Part shown: one piece after another, positions 16,472 to 27,150 of the stretch | Numbering within the stretch: the first letter of the stretch is position 1 | Layout: every line of letters begins with the position of its first letter | DNA from: Spirochaetales bacterium | GTDB lineage: Bacteria; Spirochaetota; Spirochaetia; Sphaerochaetales; Sphaerochaetaceae | Direction: 5' to 3' | Length of the DNA: 45,431 bases | Assembly (NCBI GenBank): GCA_018433865.1 | Contig: JAHDQJ010000025.1 | Location: 1 to 45,431 of the forward strand | The notes under the pieces: model-generated | Told to the model about the DNA's origin: nothing | Database searches by the model: none | Seen by the model: the letters and a program-made list of their open reading frames with translations, nothing else | Position numbers and translations under genes: made by a program

Positions 16472-16501
16472 AACGTACCATGTTAAGCCAACAGTAGTCA
16501 A
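16472..16501 (-). promoter_or_regulatory. Candidate promoter of the yajC-secDF transcript
   Basis: TTGACT (16496-16501) and TACGTT (16472-16477) are 18 bp apart on the minus strand. The -10 lies within a dyad TTAAC-N7-GTTAA, which could be a regulator site. The start would be about 40 nt upstream of the yajC ATG. Confidence 0.4.
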
Positions 16502-16559
16502 GTTTGATATCGGGGGCCCGGAAGGGACTGTCCGGCTACCGTATACTTCGACCAGACAA

Positions 16560-16596
16560 CAAAAAGGTGGATCCCAGGACGCCTGGAATCCACCCG
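16560..16596 (-). terminator. Rho-independent terminator of groL
   Basis: On the minus strand GGTGGAT-CCAGG pairs with CCTGG-ATCCACC around a 3-nt loop and is followed by TTTTT. It lies 26 bp past the groL stop codon. Confidence 0.85.
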
Positions 16597-16621
16597 GATG
16601 AAGCGTAGTGGAGCCGATGTC

Positions 16622-18718
<2,097 letters not shown>

Positions 18719-18748
18719 TTGACAAAGGGAAAGAGGTATTGGCATACT
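18719..18748 (+). promoter_or_regulatory. Promoter of the nagB-degT-araC operon
   Basis: TTGACA (18719-18724) and CATACT (18743-18748) are separated by 18 bp. The predicted start near 18755 lies upstream of the GTG at 18798, which argues against the earlier ATG at 18762 as the translational start. Confidence 0.55.
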
Positions 18749-18797
18749 ATGTCCACTGAACATGAACATGCGAGTACCTCATGCAAAGGAGTGGCGT

Positions 18798-19562
18798 GTG
18801 AAAGAGTGGAAGAAAGAAAGATTGACTGTACGGGTCTTCAACAACCGCAGTGAAATGGGGATAGCCGCGGCGAAAGATTTTGCCTTGGCAGTCGAACGGT
18901 TGCTGAAGACCAAAGATACTCTTAACGTGGTGTATGCTGCGGCTCCGTCCCAAAATGAATTCCTGAGAGCCATGGCGAACGATGCACGCATTGATTTTCG
19001 CCGGATCGCTGCCTTCCATATGGATGAGTACACGGGCTTGTCCACCGACTCGCCCCGGTCATTCGGGAGCTTCTTGAAAAACGCCATCTTCGATCGGGTT
19101 CCTTTCAAGGAGGTTCATCTGATCAAGGGTGATACGAAGGATCCCGATGAGGAAGCCAGACGCTATAGCCGATTGTTGGCCACCCATCCGATCGATATCG
19201 TGTGCATGGGGATCGGGGAGAACGGACATATTGCGTTCAACGACCCTTCGGTCGCCGATTTCAACGATCCATTGGCAGTCAAGGTTGTAGAGCTTGAAGA
19301 GACATGCCGCCTCCAGCAGGTACATGACAAGTGTTTTCCTCAACTCTCCGAAGTACCGACACATGCGTTGACCCTGACGATCCCGACGCTCGCAAGTGCC
19401 ACATATCACTTTTGTGTGGTCCCCGCATCGTCGAAGACAAAGGCTGTCCATGATACGCTGAACAGCCCGATCAGCACCGCTTGTCCCGCTACCGTGATGA
19501 GAACCTGGGGACAACCAGTCCTCTACCTCGATCCAGACAGTGCACGCATGTTGCACGATTAG
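18798..19562 (+). CDS. Glucosamine-6-phosphate deaminase-like protein (NagB / 6-phosphogluconolactonase family)
   Basis: The 254-residue protein has the NagB-family fold and motifs: AFHMDEYTGL (substrate and catalytic Asp), MGIGENGHIAFNDP (active-site His; the classical form is GNDGHIAFNEP), and a conserved C-terminal LTLTIP segment. NagB converts glucosamine-6-phosphate to fructose-6-phosphate and ammonia. The altered NGH and NDP residues suggest a subfamily whose substrate may differ. The start at GTG 18798 is chosen because AAGGAG lies 6 nt upstream; ATG 18762 has no such site. It is followed after 9 bp by the aminotransferase. With nagA nearby, a role in amino-sugar catabolism is likely. 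Confidence 0.8.
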   Translation: MKEWKKERLTVRVFNNRSEMGIAAAKDFALAVERLLKTKDTLNVVYAAAPSQNEFLRAMANDARIDFRRIAAFHMDEYTGLSTDSPRSFGSFLKNAIFDRVPFKEVHLIKGDTKDPDEEARRYSRLLATHPIDIVCMGIGENGHIAFNDPSVADFNDPLAVKVVELEETCRLQQVHDKCFPQLSEVPTHALTLTIPTLASATYHFCVVPASSKTKAVHDTLNSPISTACPATVMRTWGQPVLYLDPDSARMLHD

Positions 19563-19571
19563 GAGCTTCAG

Positions 19572-20873
19572 ATGTCCAGATTGGCGTTGCTCGGTGGTCA
19601 GAAGACCATCTCGATCGATTACCTGAAAGCGGCTACCCTTCCCGTCGTCTCCGAGAAGGGCAAGCGGGTAGTGAATGAACTCATGGAGAAGGGAGAGATT
19701 TCACAATCCCCGATCGTCGCACGATTCGCAAGACGGTTCGCTGATTATGTGGGGACCGACTATGGACTGTGCACGAACAACGGAACCTCTGCATTGGAGA
19801 GCGCGGTATTCGCCGTCGGAGTGGCTCCCGGTGATGAGGTGATCGTCCCCTCCTACACGTTCTGGGCAAGTGTCACTCCGATCATCGCTCAGCACGGGGT
19901 TCCGGTATTCTGCGAAGTGGATCCCGATACGCATTGCATCGATCCGATGGATATCGAACGCCATGTTTCTGCAAGGACGAAGGCGATCATGGTTGTCCAT
20001 GTCTGGGGAAATCCGTGTGACATGGATCCGATCATGGAGATCGCAAAGCGCCATGGTCTGGCAGTGATCGAGGATTGCTCACATGCGCATGGAGCCTCCT
20101 ACAAGGGCCGGATGGTAGGATCGATCGGTGATGTCGGCTGTTTCAGCTTTCAGGGGTCGAAGACCCTTCCGGCCGGTGAGGGCGGCATATTGGTCACCAA
20201 CGACAGGACTTGTTATGAACGGGCTGCGGCCCTGGGCCATTATGAACTGATTCCTACCCTCCCCACAGACTCTCCGTACCACAGGTACATGTTGACAGGC
20301 ATGGGGCAGAAATTCCGTATCCACCCGTTCGCAGTCGCACTCGCGGATGCACAGCTGGACGAATTGGATGCACGGAGCGAATTGCGACGAAGGAACGCTC
20401 TCAGCTTTGAGCAAGGAATAGCAGACATTCCGTTCGTCCGCCCCCAACGTGAGCTTGATGGTGCTCACCGAGTCTTCAGTTACCACTATTTCCGCTACAT
20501 GCCGTCCACGGGAAATCCAACGGAGACCTATGCATTCCTCAAGGCATTGCACGCGGAAGGAGTTGCATGCGGGTACTGTGGATACGGACGATTGCACAAG
20601 GCCCCTCTTTTCTTGGAAGGAGGCCCTTACGGTGATTGCATCGCGAGCGATCCAAAGGTTGTCACGCCGTTACCGAGAACTGAGATGACCGCACGTACCA
20701 CGTTCCTCGCGGCACCCCGTTTTGAGACGGAATGTGATGAGCTGATACACCAATACATCACCGCGTATCACAAGGTATCCGAGCATATTGAGGAGGTCCT
20801 CGCGTACATGCGCTCGAACGACCTTTCCAAGGAATTGGCACGATTGAGCGGAAGAAGCATAGCGATGCTCTAG
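19572..20873 (+). CDS. DegT/DnrJ/EryC1/StrS-family PLP aminotransferase
   Basis: The 433-residue fold-type I PLP enzyme belongs to the sugar aminotransferase (SMAT) group. The PLP lysine is K197 in FQGSKTLPAGEGG, D168 in IEDCSHAHG binds the ring nitrogen, and NNGTSALESA binds phosphate. Members usually aminate keto-sugars attached to nucleotides or cyclitols in biosynthesis. Here the gene lies between a NagB-like deaminase and an AraC regulator in a transport and hydrolase locus, which suggests a catabolic (deaminating) or interconverting role. GGAG precedes the ATG. The substrate is unknown. Confidence 0.85.
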   Translation: MSRLALLGGQKTISIDYLKAATLPVVSEKGKRVVNELMEKGEISQSPIVARFARRFADYVGTDYGLCTNNGTSALESAVFAVGVAPGDEVIVPSYTFWASVTPIIAQHGVPVFCEVDPDTHCIDPMDIERHVSARTKAIMVVHVWGNPCDMDPIMEIAKRHGLAVIEDCSHAHGASYKGRMVGSIGDVGCFSFQGSKTLPAGEGGILVTNDRTCYERAAALGHYELIPTLPTDSPYHRYMLTGMGQKFRIHPFAVALADAQLDELDARSELRRRNALSFEQGIADIPFVRPQRELDGAHRVFSYHYFRYMPSTGNPTETYAFLKALHAEGVACGYCGYGRLHKAPLFLEGGPYGDCIASDPKVVTPLPRTEMTARTTFLAAPRFETECDELIHQYITAYHKVSEHIEEVLAYMRSNDLSKELARLSGRSIAML

Positions 20874-20884
20874 GAGCCAGGAGG

Positions 20885-21847
20885 ATGTTGCAAGAATCCA
20901 TTCCGCTGTTCACCATGCGGGACAACAAGAACAACGACCTTCCGGTGTACATCAGGACCTATGGTTCGGAACAGGTGACCAAGGGGATGCACGCACATCA
21001 GATGATCCAGATAAACTATGTCGTCACCGGCAGCATCGTCCATCAGATCAACCGATCACAATTCGTCATTACCGCGGGGGATGCGTTTGTCATCCCTCCG
21101 CTTGTACCACATGGTCTCAAACCGATCGAGGATACACCCTTCACGATAACCGAACTTGAGTTCAACCCCGAATTTCTCTGGGGCAACCTGCAACCGATGG
21201 ATCAGATGGAAGGATTCTTCGATTTTGCCTACATCGAACCGTTTCTCGTCAGCGAGAAGGAGGTCAAGCCCCGGCTGAACATTCCCGTCCGTGACCGCCA
21301 AGAGATCGTGGAGGCGTTACGGGAAATTACCGAAGAATACATGCAACAGAGGCAGGGGTTCCTCCTGGCAATCAAGGCATGTATCCTCCGCCTGCTGGTC
21401 CGCTTGGGAAGGCTCTACACACGAGAAGTCTTCATGGACGGTGAGGATGGCTTGCATGCCGAGCACTCTCGGGCAATCGGAAGGGCCCTTGCCTATATCG
21501 ATGAGCACTTCCGGCAGCAAATCGGAGTCGATCTGGTCGCGGAGCAAGCCTATCTCTCGAAGTCCTACTTCTGCTATCTGTTCAAACACTTGACCGGAAG
21601 AACCTTCCTCGAATACGTACAGGAGAAACGGTTGAACCATGCATGCCGCATGCTGATCGAGACAGACAGCAAAATCTCGGATATTGCCGTGGCCAGCGGA
21701 TTCACTACGATTCCCCACTTCAACCGGGTATTCAAACAGAAACTTGCCACATCACCGCGCCATTACCGCAAGCAGTATGGGACATCAATGGTTGCAAGAT
21801 CACCGTCAGACCTTGCGATACCCGTTCCATCGTTCCCAATACCCTGA
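20885..21847 (+). CDS. AraC-family transcriptional regulator
   Basis: The 320-residue protein has an N-terminal cupin-like sensor domain (about residues 30-110, with HAHQMIQINYVVTG and FVIPPLVPHGL) and a C-terminal pair of helix-turn-helix motifs (about 200-300: VAEQAYLSKSYFCYLFKHLTG, then IAVASGFTTIPHFNRVFKQK). Such proteins usually activate sugar-use genes on binding a small ligand. It is 11 bp behind the aminotransferase gene with AGGAGG before the ATG. Its last 42 bp overlap the convergent UroD-like gene. Likely targets are its own operon and the transport/hydrolase operon opposite. Confidence 0.9.
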   Translation: MLQESIPLFTMRDNKNNDLPVYIRTYGSEQVTKGMHAHQMIQINYVVTGSIVHQINRSQFVITAGDAFVIPPLVPHGLKPIEDTPFTITELEFNPEFLWGNLQPMDQMEGFFDFAYIEPFLVSEKEVKPRLNIPVRDRQEIVEALREITEEYMQQRQGFLLAIKACILRLLVRLGRLYTREVFMDGEDGLHAEHSRAIGRALAYIDEHFRQQIGVDLVAEQAYLSKSYFCYLFKHLTGRTFLEYVQEKRLNHACRMLIETDSKISDIAVASGFTTIPHFNRVFKQKLATSPRHYRKQYGTSMVARSPSDLAIPVPSFPIP

Positions 21848-22972
21848 GGCATCTCCACCCATGACCGATTTTTCGAGATCGGCACGGGAAGCTCCCCCGG
21901 AAATTTGCCGCTCCACTTCACGTCCGCTTGCATGCAATTGTCTGACCTTTGCTATCGTCTCCTCATTGCACATGATCGGCTCCATCACCGTGAATACGTA
22001 AGAAGCCCCACAGGATGCGGCGGAAAAGATGAAATCCTCGATCGATCGCATCGACATGTCCTGGTAGTGGAAGCTGCCAAGTCGCCAGCAGAACGGCAAC
22101 CACTCATGTGCACCGATGATCGCTGGGTTGAGTTTGGGTGAAATCCCCGGGTCGAAATCGGTGATTCCCAAGCTGGCAAGATATGGCAGGTGAGCCGGTC
22201 TCATATCTTCACAGTGCAGTTTCCTTGCAGGAATCGGAGCACGATAAAATTCCTCCCAGAACGGCAGGACCATCTCAGGCCACATATGGGGTGCATACAT
22301 CGCTGCGATATCGTCGCACAAGCGCCCATGATCAGGGAAGGGGTCGAGCACATCGCCCCCATCGACCGTGCAATAGAATTTCGTGTACTCGACAATGCTG
22401 CGGGTCACCAGGTGCATGCAATGCTTGAACAGATCGGGATCGTCATAGACGGCGTACATGCTTTCCATCCCGGACAAGGCCCAGAGCGTGGTCAACGGAC
22501 CTTCCCACTGCCAACCCCAATGGACCCGCTTGCCCGCGAACCTCTTGCGCATGATGGCCAAGTACTGTTTCTGTCTCTTGGTAAGCTCACTGGAGAAGGT
22601 GTCATCTCCTTGTACGCTTTCCAAAAGAGCCACTGCCTTGGCCAGTCCCATCGGTTGCATGTCCAGGGCAACTTGACCAGTCTTGGGAAAAATCAACGGA
22701 ATCCCCAGTGTGTTGAGATGTCCGTATTTGATCACTGGTGTGGTATAGGGAACAATCAAGGGAACATCGTCTCCGATCAATGATTCAAGACGATCCCGGC
22801 CTTCCGTGAATGCGGTGATGCACGCGTCAGGATCGCGGTAGAGATCATACATCGGAATACCGCACAGATACCCCAGCGTATCCACCGTGGCGATGACAAA
22901 CACATCAAACGGTTTTGCCAGTTCCATCGATGATCTCTGTGGTTCCGAAATTGTGTTGCGCGGATCAATCAT
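21806..22972 (-). CDS. Uroporphyrinogen decarboxylase-like (URO-D family) protein
   Basis: The 388-residue protein resembles the URO-D superfamily of TIM-barrel proteins, which includes haem-pathway decarboxylases and cobamide-dependent methyltransferases. Supporting motifs are weak individually: GWQWEGPLTTLWALSGMES, DDPDLFKHCMHLVTRSIVEYTKFY, and a central HCEDMRPAHLPYLASLGITDFDPG. Proteins of this branch are frequent in catabolic loci and are not expected to act on porphyrins. AGGAGG precedes the ATG. The gene overlaps the fusion gene upstream by 8 bp and is the last of the transport/hydrolase operon. Its tail overlaps the AraC gene tail by 42 bp in the opposite direction. Confidence 0.7.
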   Translation of the reverse strand: MIDPRNTISEPQRSSMELAKPFDVFVIATVDTLGYLCGIPMYDLYRDPDACITAFTEGRDRLESLIGDDVPLIVPYTTPVIKYGHLNTLGIPLIFPKTGQVALDMQPMGLAKAVALLESVQGDDTFSSELTKRQKQYLAIMRKRFAGKRVHWGWQWEGPLTTLWALSGMESMYAVYDDPDLFKHCMHLVTRSIVEYTKFYCTVDGGDVLDPFPDHGRLCDDIAAMYAPHMWPEMVLPFWEEFYRAPIPARKLHCEDMRPAHLPYLASLGITDFDPGISPKLNPAIIGAHEWLPFCWRLGSFHYQDMSMRSIEDFIFSAASCGASYVFTVMEPIMCNEETIAKVRQLHASGREVERQISGGASRADLEKSVMGGDASGYWERWNGYRKV

Positions 22973-25667
22973 GTTGAACCTCCTTGGCCATCGAGGAGAA
23001 GCCTTCCCATATGAGTTGTTCCAAGGAGGAGTCGAACGGTCCGGGCAGGCCGTAGTACTTGTATGCCACAGCTACCTCATAGCCCCCTTCATCGCACGCA
23101 TCTTCTCCTGGCAGGTAACCGAGCGATCCGTTCGCATACCCCACCAGCATGACCGGGGTACGGGCAAAAAGCGCCTTGATCCGCTTTCCCGGGTCTGAGA
23201 ACAATTCCCCGGGAACCATGCACAGCGTCACCGCATTCCCGATGGAGAGCACGGAGAGCTCTGCCTCTACCGATTCAGGAATCTGTGAAAGTCGGAGCAA
23301 CCTATCGATCCAGTGGCGTTGTGCCTCGACTTCCCATACCGGGTTATCATGCAACCGTACGAACGGTTCCAAATCTTCCGCTTCTTTCTGTGCACGCGCC
23401 AACTGTTCTGCATTGTCCTTCTGTAAGGCAATCAACTCTTCTCTGGACGGTATGGATCCGAATCGGCAGGAAATGGTACGCCGAACGAAACACATGTGAT
23501 TTTCCGTTTCACCACGCCGGACTGCCTTTTCCTGCAGCGAATCGAATAATCTGTCGGCAATCTCGGCACCCATGTGTTCGACATCTTCGATCGTGCCTTC
23601 CCTGAACGACGAACCGTCCGGTCCGAGCAAAGCCGGTCGGACATCGCCACACGCACCGGTCAAGGGAACCACGACCACGTGTGAACCAAACTCACGCTTG
23701 AGATGCCGTGCGATACTCCCCGGATAATCGGCAGAGACCGCTGCCACGGAAACAGCCAAGGTGGTAGGATGCACCGCCGTCTGGATCCATACGCTGCGGA
23801 TATTCCCTGCCATATCCCGGAAAATCGATGCAACCACCTCATCATCCCGGCTACCAGCGGGATTCGGACGCATCTGGATCTTTTGCGTTTTCGGATCGCG
23901 GTTTCGTCTGTTGATCCCGACAGGTACCTCGAACGTGACGGTATCGAGAGTAACGGGAGACAATCGGGGGCCGACCCTGCGCGCAGCTTCGATCAACATG
24001 CACTTCACATGTTCCATATACTCGCGGTCAGCTTCCAAGACTCCGAGATCAATGACCGGAGGTGCTGTATGGGTATGAGTGGTGCTCACGATGATGTGGG
24101 AGGTCTCCACGCCAAGAGGAGATGCCAAAGCCTCCCGTATTTCCTCAACCGTCCCGATCGAGAGCTCCAAGAGGTCAGCCACTACCAATGCGCATCTGCA
24201 ATACGGAGACTCCAACAATGAGATGCGTGCATACAAGTTGTCGAGCACCGCTTCTGACGGCATGTTCCGGGCCGCGTGTCCAGAAAGGCGGGTCCCTACT
24301 TGCGGAGTGATATCGACCTCAATGGCATCCATGGCAAGCGGGCTTTTTTTCGCAAGCACATCGTAGCAGTCTATCAAGGAGAGTCCGGTATGATATCCGG
24401 GATCCAAATCAGGAGTTGCCGGGATGACAGCTATGGGGCGACCATTGGCGTCGATTGTCTGGATAGGAATCTGGCAAGCGGACGGAACACGGAAATTTCG
24501 TGAGAATGATTGCATGCAGGTATCGAACCACTTCAATCCCCACTCGGACCATCGCGCACAACCGTTCAGTTCCTCGACCAGTGCGATGGCACGCAAAGTC
24601 TCGGGCAGGGACCACCAAGGCATCGTATCATGGATCGCCTCCCTGTTCTCTGCATCGACGCCCTTGGCAATACCCCCCGGCTCACGATATCCATAGGCGA
24701 GATTCACCTTGAGCAGCCTCATCAGCAGAAGCTTGGTCTTTTCCATCCATTGGCTGTCTATCGCCTCTTCCGGATAAGAGCTGTACATGAACCGCAACAT
24801 CTGGCCAGCAAGTCCGACAAACTCCAAAGCATGACCAGGATCGAGCAAAATGCGACCATTCTCGTCCCGGGAGGGCTTCCCATCGGGATCTATCCACTCC
24901 AACAACGTATCTTCATCAACAGAGATCCAACGGCGACCGACATTCACATGCTTTGCAAGGACCGATTCGACCAAGCTACGACCGAGAGCCGGGGCATCGC
25001 TGTCCCGTTCCAGTCGCATCAGCAGGCTTACGGCTCCAAGCGCGAGCATCTGCCCCGCATAGCTGGTACGGCCGTCGGCATACGGTTTATATTGCGATTC
25101 ATTGAAGCTGATCTGGTCGTTATGGAAATTTCCAGAAAGGATCGCATCGATGACCTGCTTCAGATATTCCTTCGCCGCACTCTTTTGGACCTTGCTTCCA
25201 TGGTAGTGATGGAACGCATACAGTCCTCTTGCACAGAAAAGGTCGCTCATCGTATAGCGGACATCAGAATCCCGACCACTATCCGTTTTCGATTCGATCA
25301 GGAAGCGCAAGTGTCCTCCCGAAACCGTCCTTGCCTGTTCCAGGTTCTGTGCGACATCATGGCCCAAGCCTATCAAGGCATCCGTGTCGATTGCGGGATA
25401 ACCGGAGAATTGGGAGAACCAGTGTACGTGTGTCGCAATCGCCTCCAAGCCACGACCTTGGATCCAACTGTATACATGATCCTTGTCCCGGATTCCGGGT
25501 ATGGAAAAATGATCGGTCCCTGTCAAGGCATCGAGTTTCAGGTCGATCCAACGGTAATCAGGTCGCAATGTGCGTCGCTTGAGCATCAGGAGCATCGTAT
25601 CGACGATGATCTCTCTCATGGTATGCAAGTGGGAAAGTACGGTTTCATGTGCGGCGTCTGTGTGCAT
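22965..25667 (-). CDS. Two-domain protein: alpha/alpha-toroid (AGE-like) fused to neutral ceramidase-like domain
   Basis: The 900-residue protein is clearly bipartite. Residues 1 to about 440 look like an alpha/alpha barrel of the N-acylglucosamine 2-epimerase kind (LLEWIDPDGKP, DPGHALEFVGLAGQ, MPWWSLPETLRAIAL). Residues about 445-900 match the neutral/alkaline ceramidase N-terminal family: VDITPQVGTRLSGHAAR and NLYARISLLE, STTHTHTAP (528-536), HPTTL (633-637), SADYPG (645-650) and TGACGDVRP (670-678). These include the zinc-site histidine motifs of that amidase family. There is no signal peptide, so it is probably cytoplasmic. Amide cleavage of an N-acylated sugar-like substrate is a reasonable inference; ceramide as substrate is unlikely in this context. 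It is coupled to the UroD-like gene. Confidence 0.75.
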   Translation of the reverse strand: MHTDAAHETVLSHLHTMREIIVDTMLLMLKRRTLRPDYRWIDLKLDALTGTDHFSIPGIRDKDHVYSWIQGRGLEAIATHVHWFSQFSGYPAIDTDALIGLGHDVAQNLEQARTVSGGHLRFLIESKTDSGRDSDVRYTMSDLFCARGLYAFHHYHGSKVQKSAAKEYLKQVIDAILSGNFHNDQISFNESQYKPYADGRTSYAGQMLALGAVSLLMRLERDSDAPALGRSLVESVLAKHVNVGRRWISVDEDTLLEWIDPDGKPSRDENGRILLDPGHALEFVGLAGQMLRFMYSSYPEEAIDSQWMEKTKLLLMRLLKVNLAYGYREPGGIAKGVDAENREAIHDTMPWWSLPETLRAIALVEELNGCARWSEWGLKWFDTCMQSFSRNFRVPSACQIPIQTIDANGRPIAVIPATPDLDPGYHTGLSLIDCYDVLAKKSPLAMDAIEVDITPQVGTRLSGHAARNMPSEAVLDNLYARISLLESPYCRCALVVADLLELSIGTVEEIREALASPLGVETSHIIVSTTHTHTAPPVIDLGVLEADREYMEHVKCMLIEAARRVGPRLSPVTLDTVTFEVPVGINRRNRDPKTQKIQMRPNPAGSRDDEVVASIFRDMAGNIRSVWIQTAVHPTTLAVSVAAVSADYPGSIARHLKREFGSHVVVVPLTGACGDVRPALLGPDGSSFREGTIEDVEHMGAEIADRLFDSLQEKAVRRGETENHMCFVRRTISCRFGSIPSREELIALQKDNAEQLARAQKEAEDLEPFVRLHDNPVWEVEAQRHWIDRLLRLSQIPESVEAELSVLSIGNAVTLCMVPGELFSDPGKRIKALFARTPVMLVGYANGSLGYLPGEDACDEGGYEVAVAYKYYGLPGPFDSSLEQLIWEGFSSMAKEVQHD

Positions 25668-25684
25668 GGTGTATCCTTGTCCGA

Positions 25685-26437
25685 TTACGGCAATCTGAAA
25701 AGTTCTTGCGCATTATCTCCCATCAAGCGGGATCTTGAGGATGCATCAGGTATCGCTTCCTCTACCATCCCCAACGCATACCCTGGATGGAACAGCGTGG
25801 TGTCGGTACCGAAGAGCACTCGATCATCTCCGAAAGTTCCGATCAACTGCAGCAACTTGTCTCCCGTCGTACAACTGGAACAAATCTCTGCATACACATG
25901 TGATCCCGCATTGGCAATCTCATTCGCAAGATACCAATCGAAACCACCGGCGTGTGCGAGGATGATCTTGAGATTGGGAAATCTCCGCAGTACCGGGAGG
26001 ACTTGCAACGGCGTCTCCCGTTCCGAACCATAGGTGTGAATCAATATGGGAAGGTCAGCCATGAATGCAGCTTCTGCAATACGGAATCCTGCATTCGTAT
26101 CGAAACGTTTTTGCTGTATCATCGGGTGGATCTTCACACCCACGAACCGCCGTGCTCTCCCTTCCGGGTTGTCGGTCCCGTAGGTCCTGATCTGTGCAAG
26201 AGACTCCTCTGGGTAATGCAAGTTCACGGTTATGTAACCAAACAGGCGTTCCTCCGCATGCAGAACCATGGCGAGTTCCTTGTTACCCGTAATGAAATCG
26301 TACCGGACAGCCCGACTGCTGGAAATGATGGTCTTGTCGATCTTCCAACGATCCATCTGGGAAACCAAATCACTCGCACTCAAGTCTGCTATGGGGAAAG
26401 ACCAGTGTCCAAGATGTGCATGCACGTCAACGGTCAT
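25685..26437 (-). CDS. Amidohydrolase family 2 (TIM-barrel) metal-dependent hydrolase
   Basis: The 250-residue protein has the amidohydrolase-2 pattern: VDVHAHLG at the N-terminus (HxH metal ligands), KIHPMIQQ, LIHTYGSE, ILAHAGG and FGTDTTLF (late Asp ligand), and a terminal MGDNAQELF helix. These enzymes hydrolyse or decarboxylate varied small molecules, and the substrate is unknown. The ATG is preceded by GGGGAGG and overlaps the paralogous upstream gene by 11 bp. Because all metal ligands are kept, this is the likely active member of the pair. Confidence 0.82.
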   Translation of the reverse strand: MTVDVHAHLGHWSFPIADLSASDLVSQMDRWKIDKTIISSSRAVRYDFITGNKELAMVLHAEERLFGYITVNLHYPEESLAQIRTYGTDNPEGRARRFVGVKIHPMIQQKRFDTNAGFRIAEAAFMADLPILIHTYGSERETPLQVLPVLRRFPNLKIILAHAGGFDWYLANEIANAGSHVYAEICSSCTTGDKLLQLIGTFGDDRVLFGTDTTLFHPGYALGMVEEAIPDASSRSRLMGDNAQELFRLP

Positions 26438-27146
26438 GGAAAATCCTCCCCAACAGACGTACCGAATTCCCCGTGAGCACCTGTTCCTTCGCTTCGGGAT
26501 ATTTCAGATCATCAAGCAAATTCATGGACGATTTGATTGCTCCGAATGGTGCTCCGGATGCAAACACCAAGTGATGCTTGAACCATGGATAGACGTATTC
26601 AATGGTACCCGGACCATGCAGAAGTCGGGTAGTGATATACAGGGATGAAGATTGACGGAACCTGACCGACCAATCCGCACTGTCATAGAAGTGCAAACTT
26701 GCGATCACTGCCATGGCATCTTCGGTCATGTCAAGCACCCGATCGATGTCAGCGACAGGAGCATCTATCAACAGGCAACAATCATGCTCGTACAACCACC
26801 CGCAAATCATCTTGGAAACCGGGTGAGAGATACTCCATGCCTGCTCCTGGGGATAGAGACGCCAGATTCGGGCTCCTGTTACCCAAGCCTTCTCGAGGAC
26901 CTGCATGCAACGCTGCTCCCCTTCCAATGGGTTCACGGTACAGACAGGGATATGCGGGGAGGAACGGAAATCAGCAAGCAACGCATCGTTTCCACTGAGC
27001 GGGTCGTACCACAATCCTTCGAGGTTGTGCATCAGCGCACAATCGATCCCTGATCCTGAAAGTAGGTTCTCAACCCGCTCACGCGAAGCATCCACGCATT
27101 GGCGGGGTGAAAAACCATAACTAACCGACCAGTCAACCGTACACAC
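26427..27146 (-). CDS. Degenerate amidohydrolase-2-like protein lacking metal ligands
   Basis: The 239-residue protein has the same overall layout as the downstream amidohydrolase, ending in FASGAPFGAIKSSMNLLDDL and VLTGNSVRLLGRIF, which align with the FGTDTTLFHP and MGDNAQELFRLP ends of its neighbour. The N-terminal VDWSVSYG replaces VDVHAHLG, and the GTD aspartate is replaced (SGAP). No HxH or HAGG histidines are seen, so metal catalysis seems lost. It may be a structural or regulatory partner of the active paralogue. The start is GTG with GAAGGGG 7 nt upstream, 4 bp after the permease gene. Confidence 0.65.
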   Translation of the reverse strand: MCTVDWSVSYGFSPRQCVDASRERVENLLSGSGIDCALMHNLEGLWYDPLSGNDALLADFRSSPHIPVCTVNPLEGEQRCMQVLEKAWVTGARIWRLYPQEQAWSISHPVSKMICGWLYEHDCCLLIDAPVADIDRVLDMTEDAMAVIASLHFYDSADWSVRFRQSSSLYITTRLLHGPGTIEYVYPWFKHHLVFASGAPFGAIKSSMNLLDDLKYPEAKEQVLTGNSVRLLGRIFHDR

Positions 27147-27150
27147 GATA

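Noticed and set aside
22965-25667. Naming the fusion protein a ceramidase
   Set aside because: It lacks a signal peptide, lies in a sugar-transport operon and is fused to a toroid domain. Family membership alone does not show that ceramide is the substrate.
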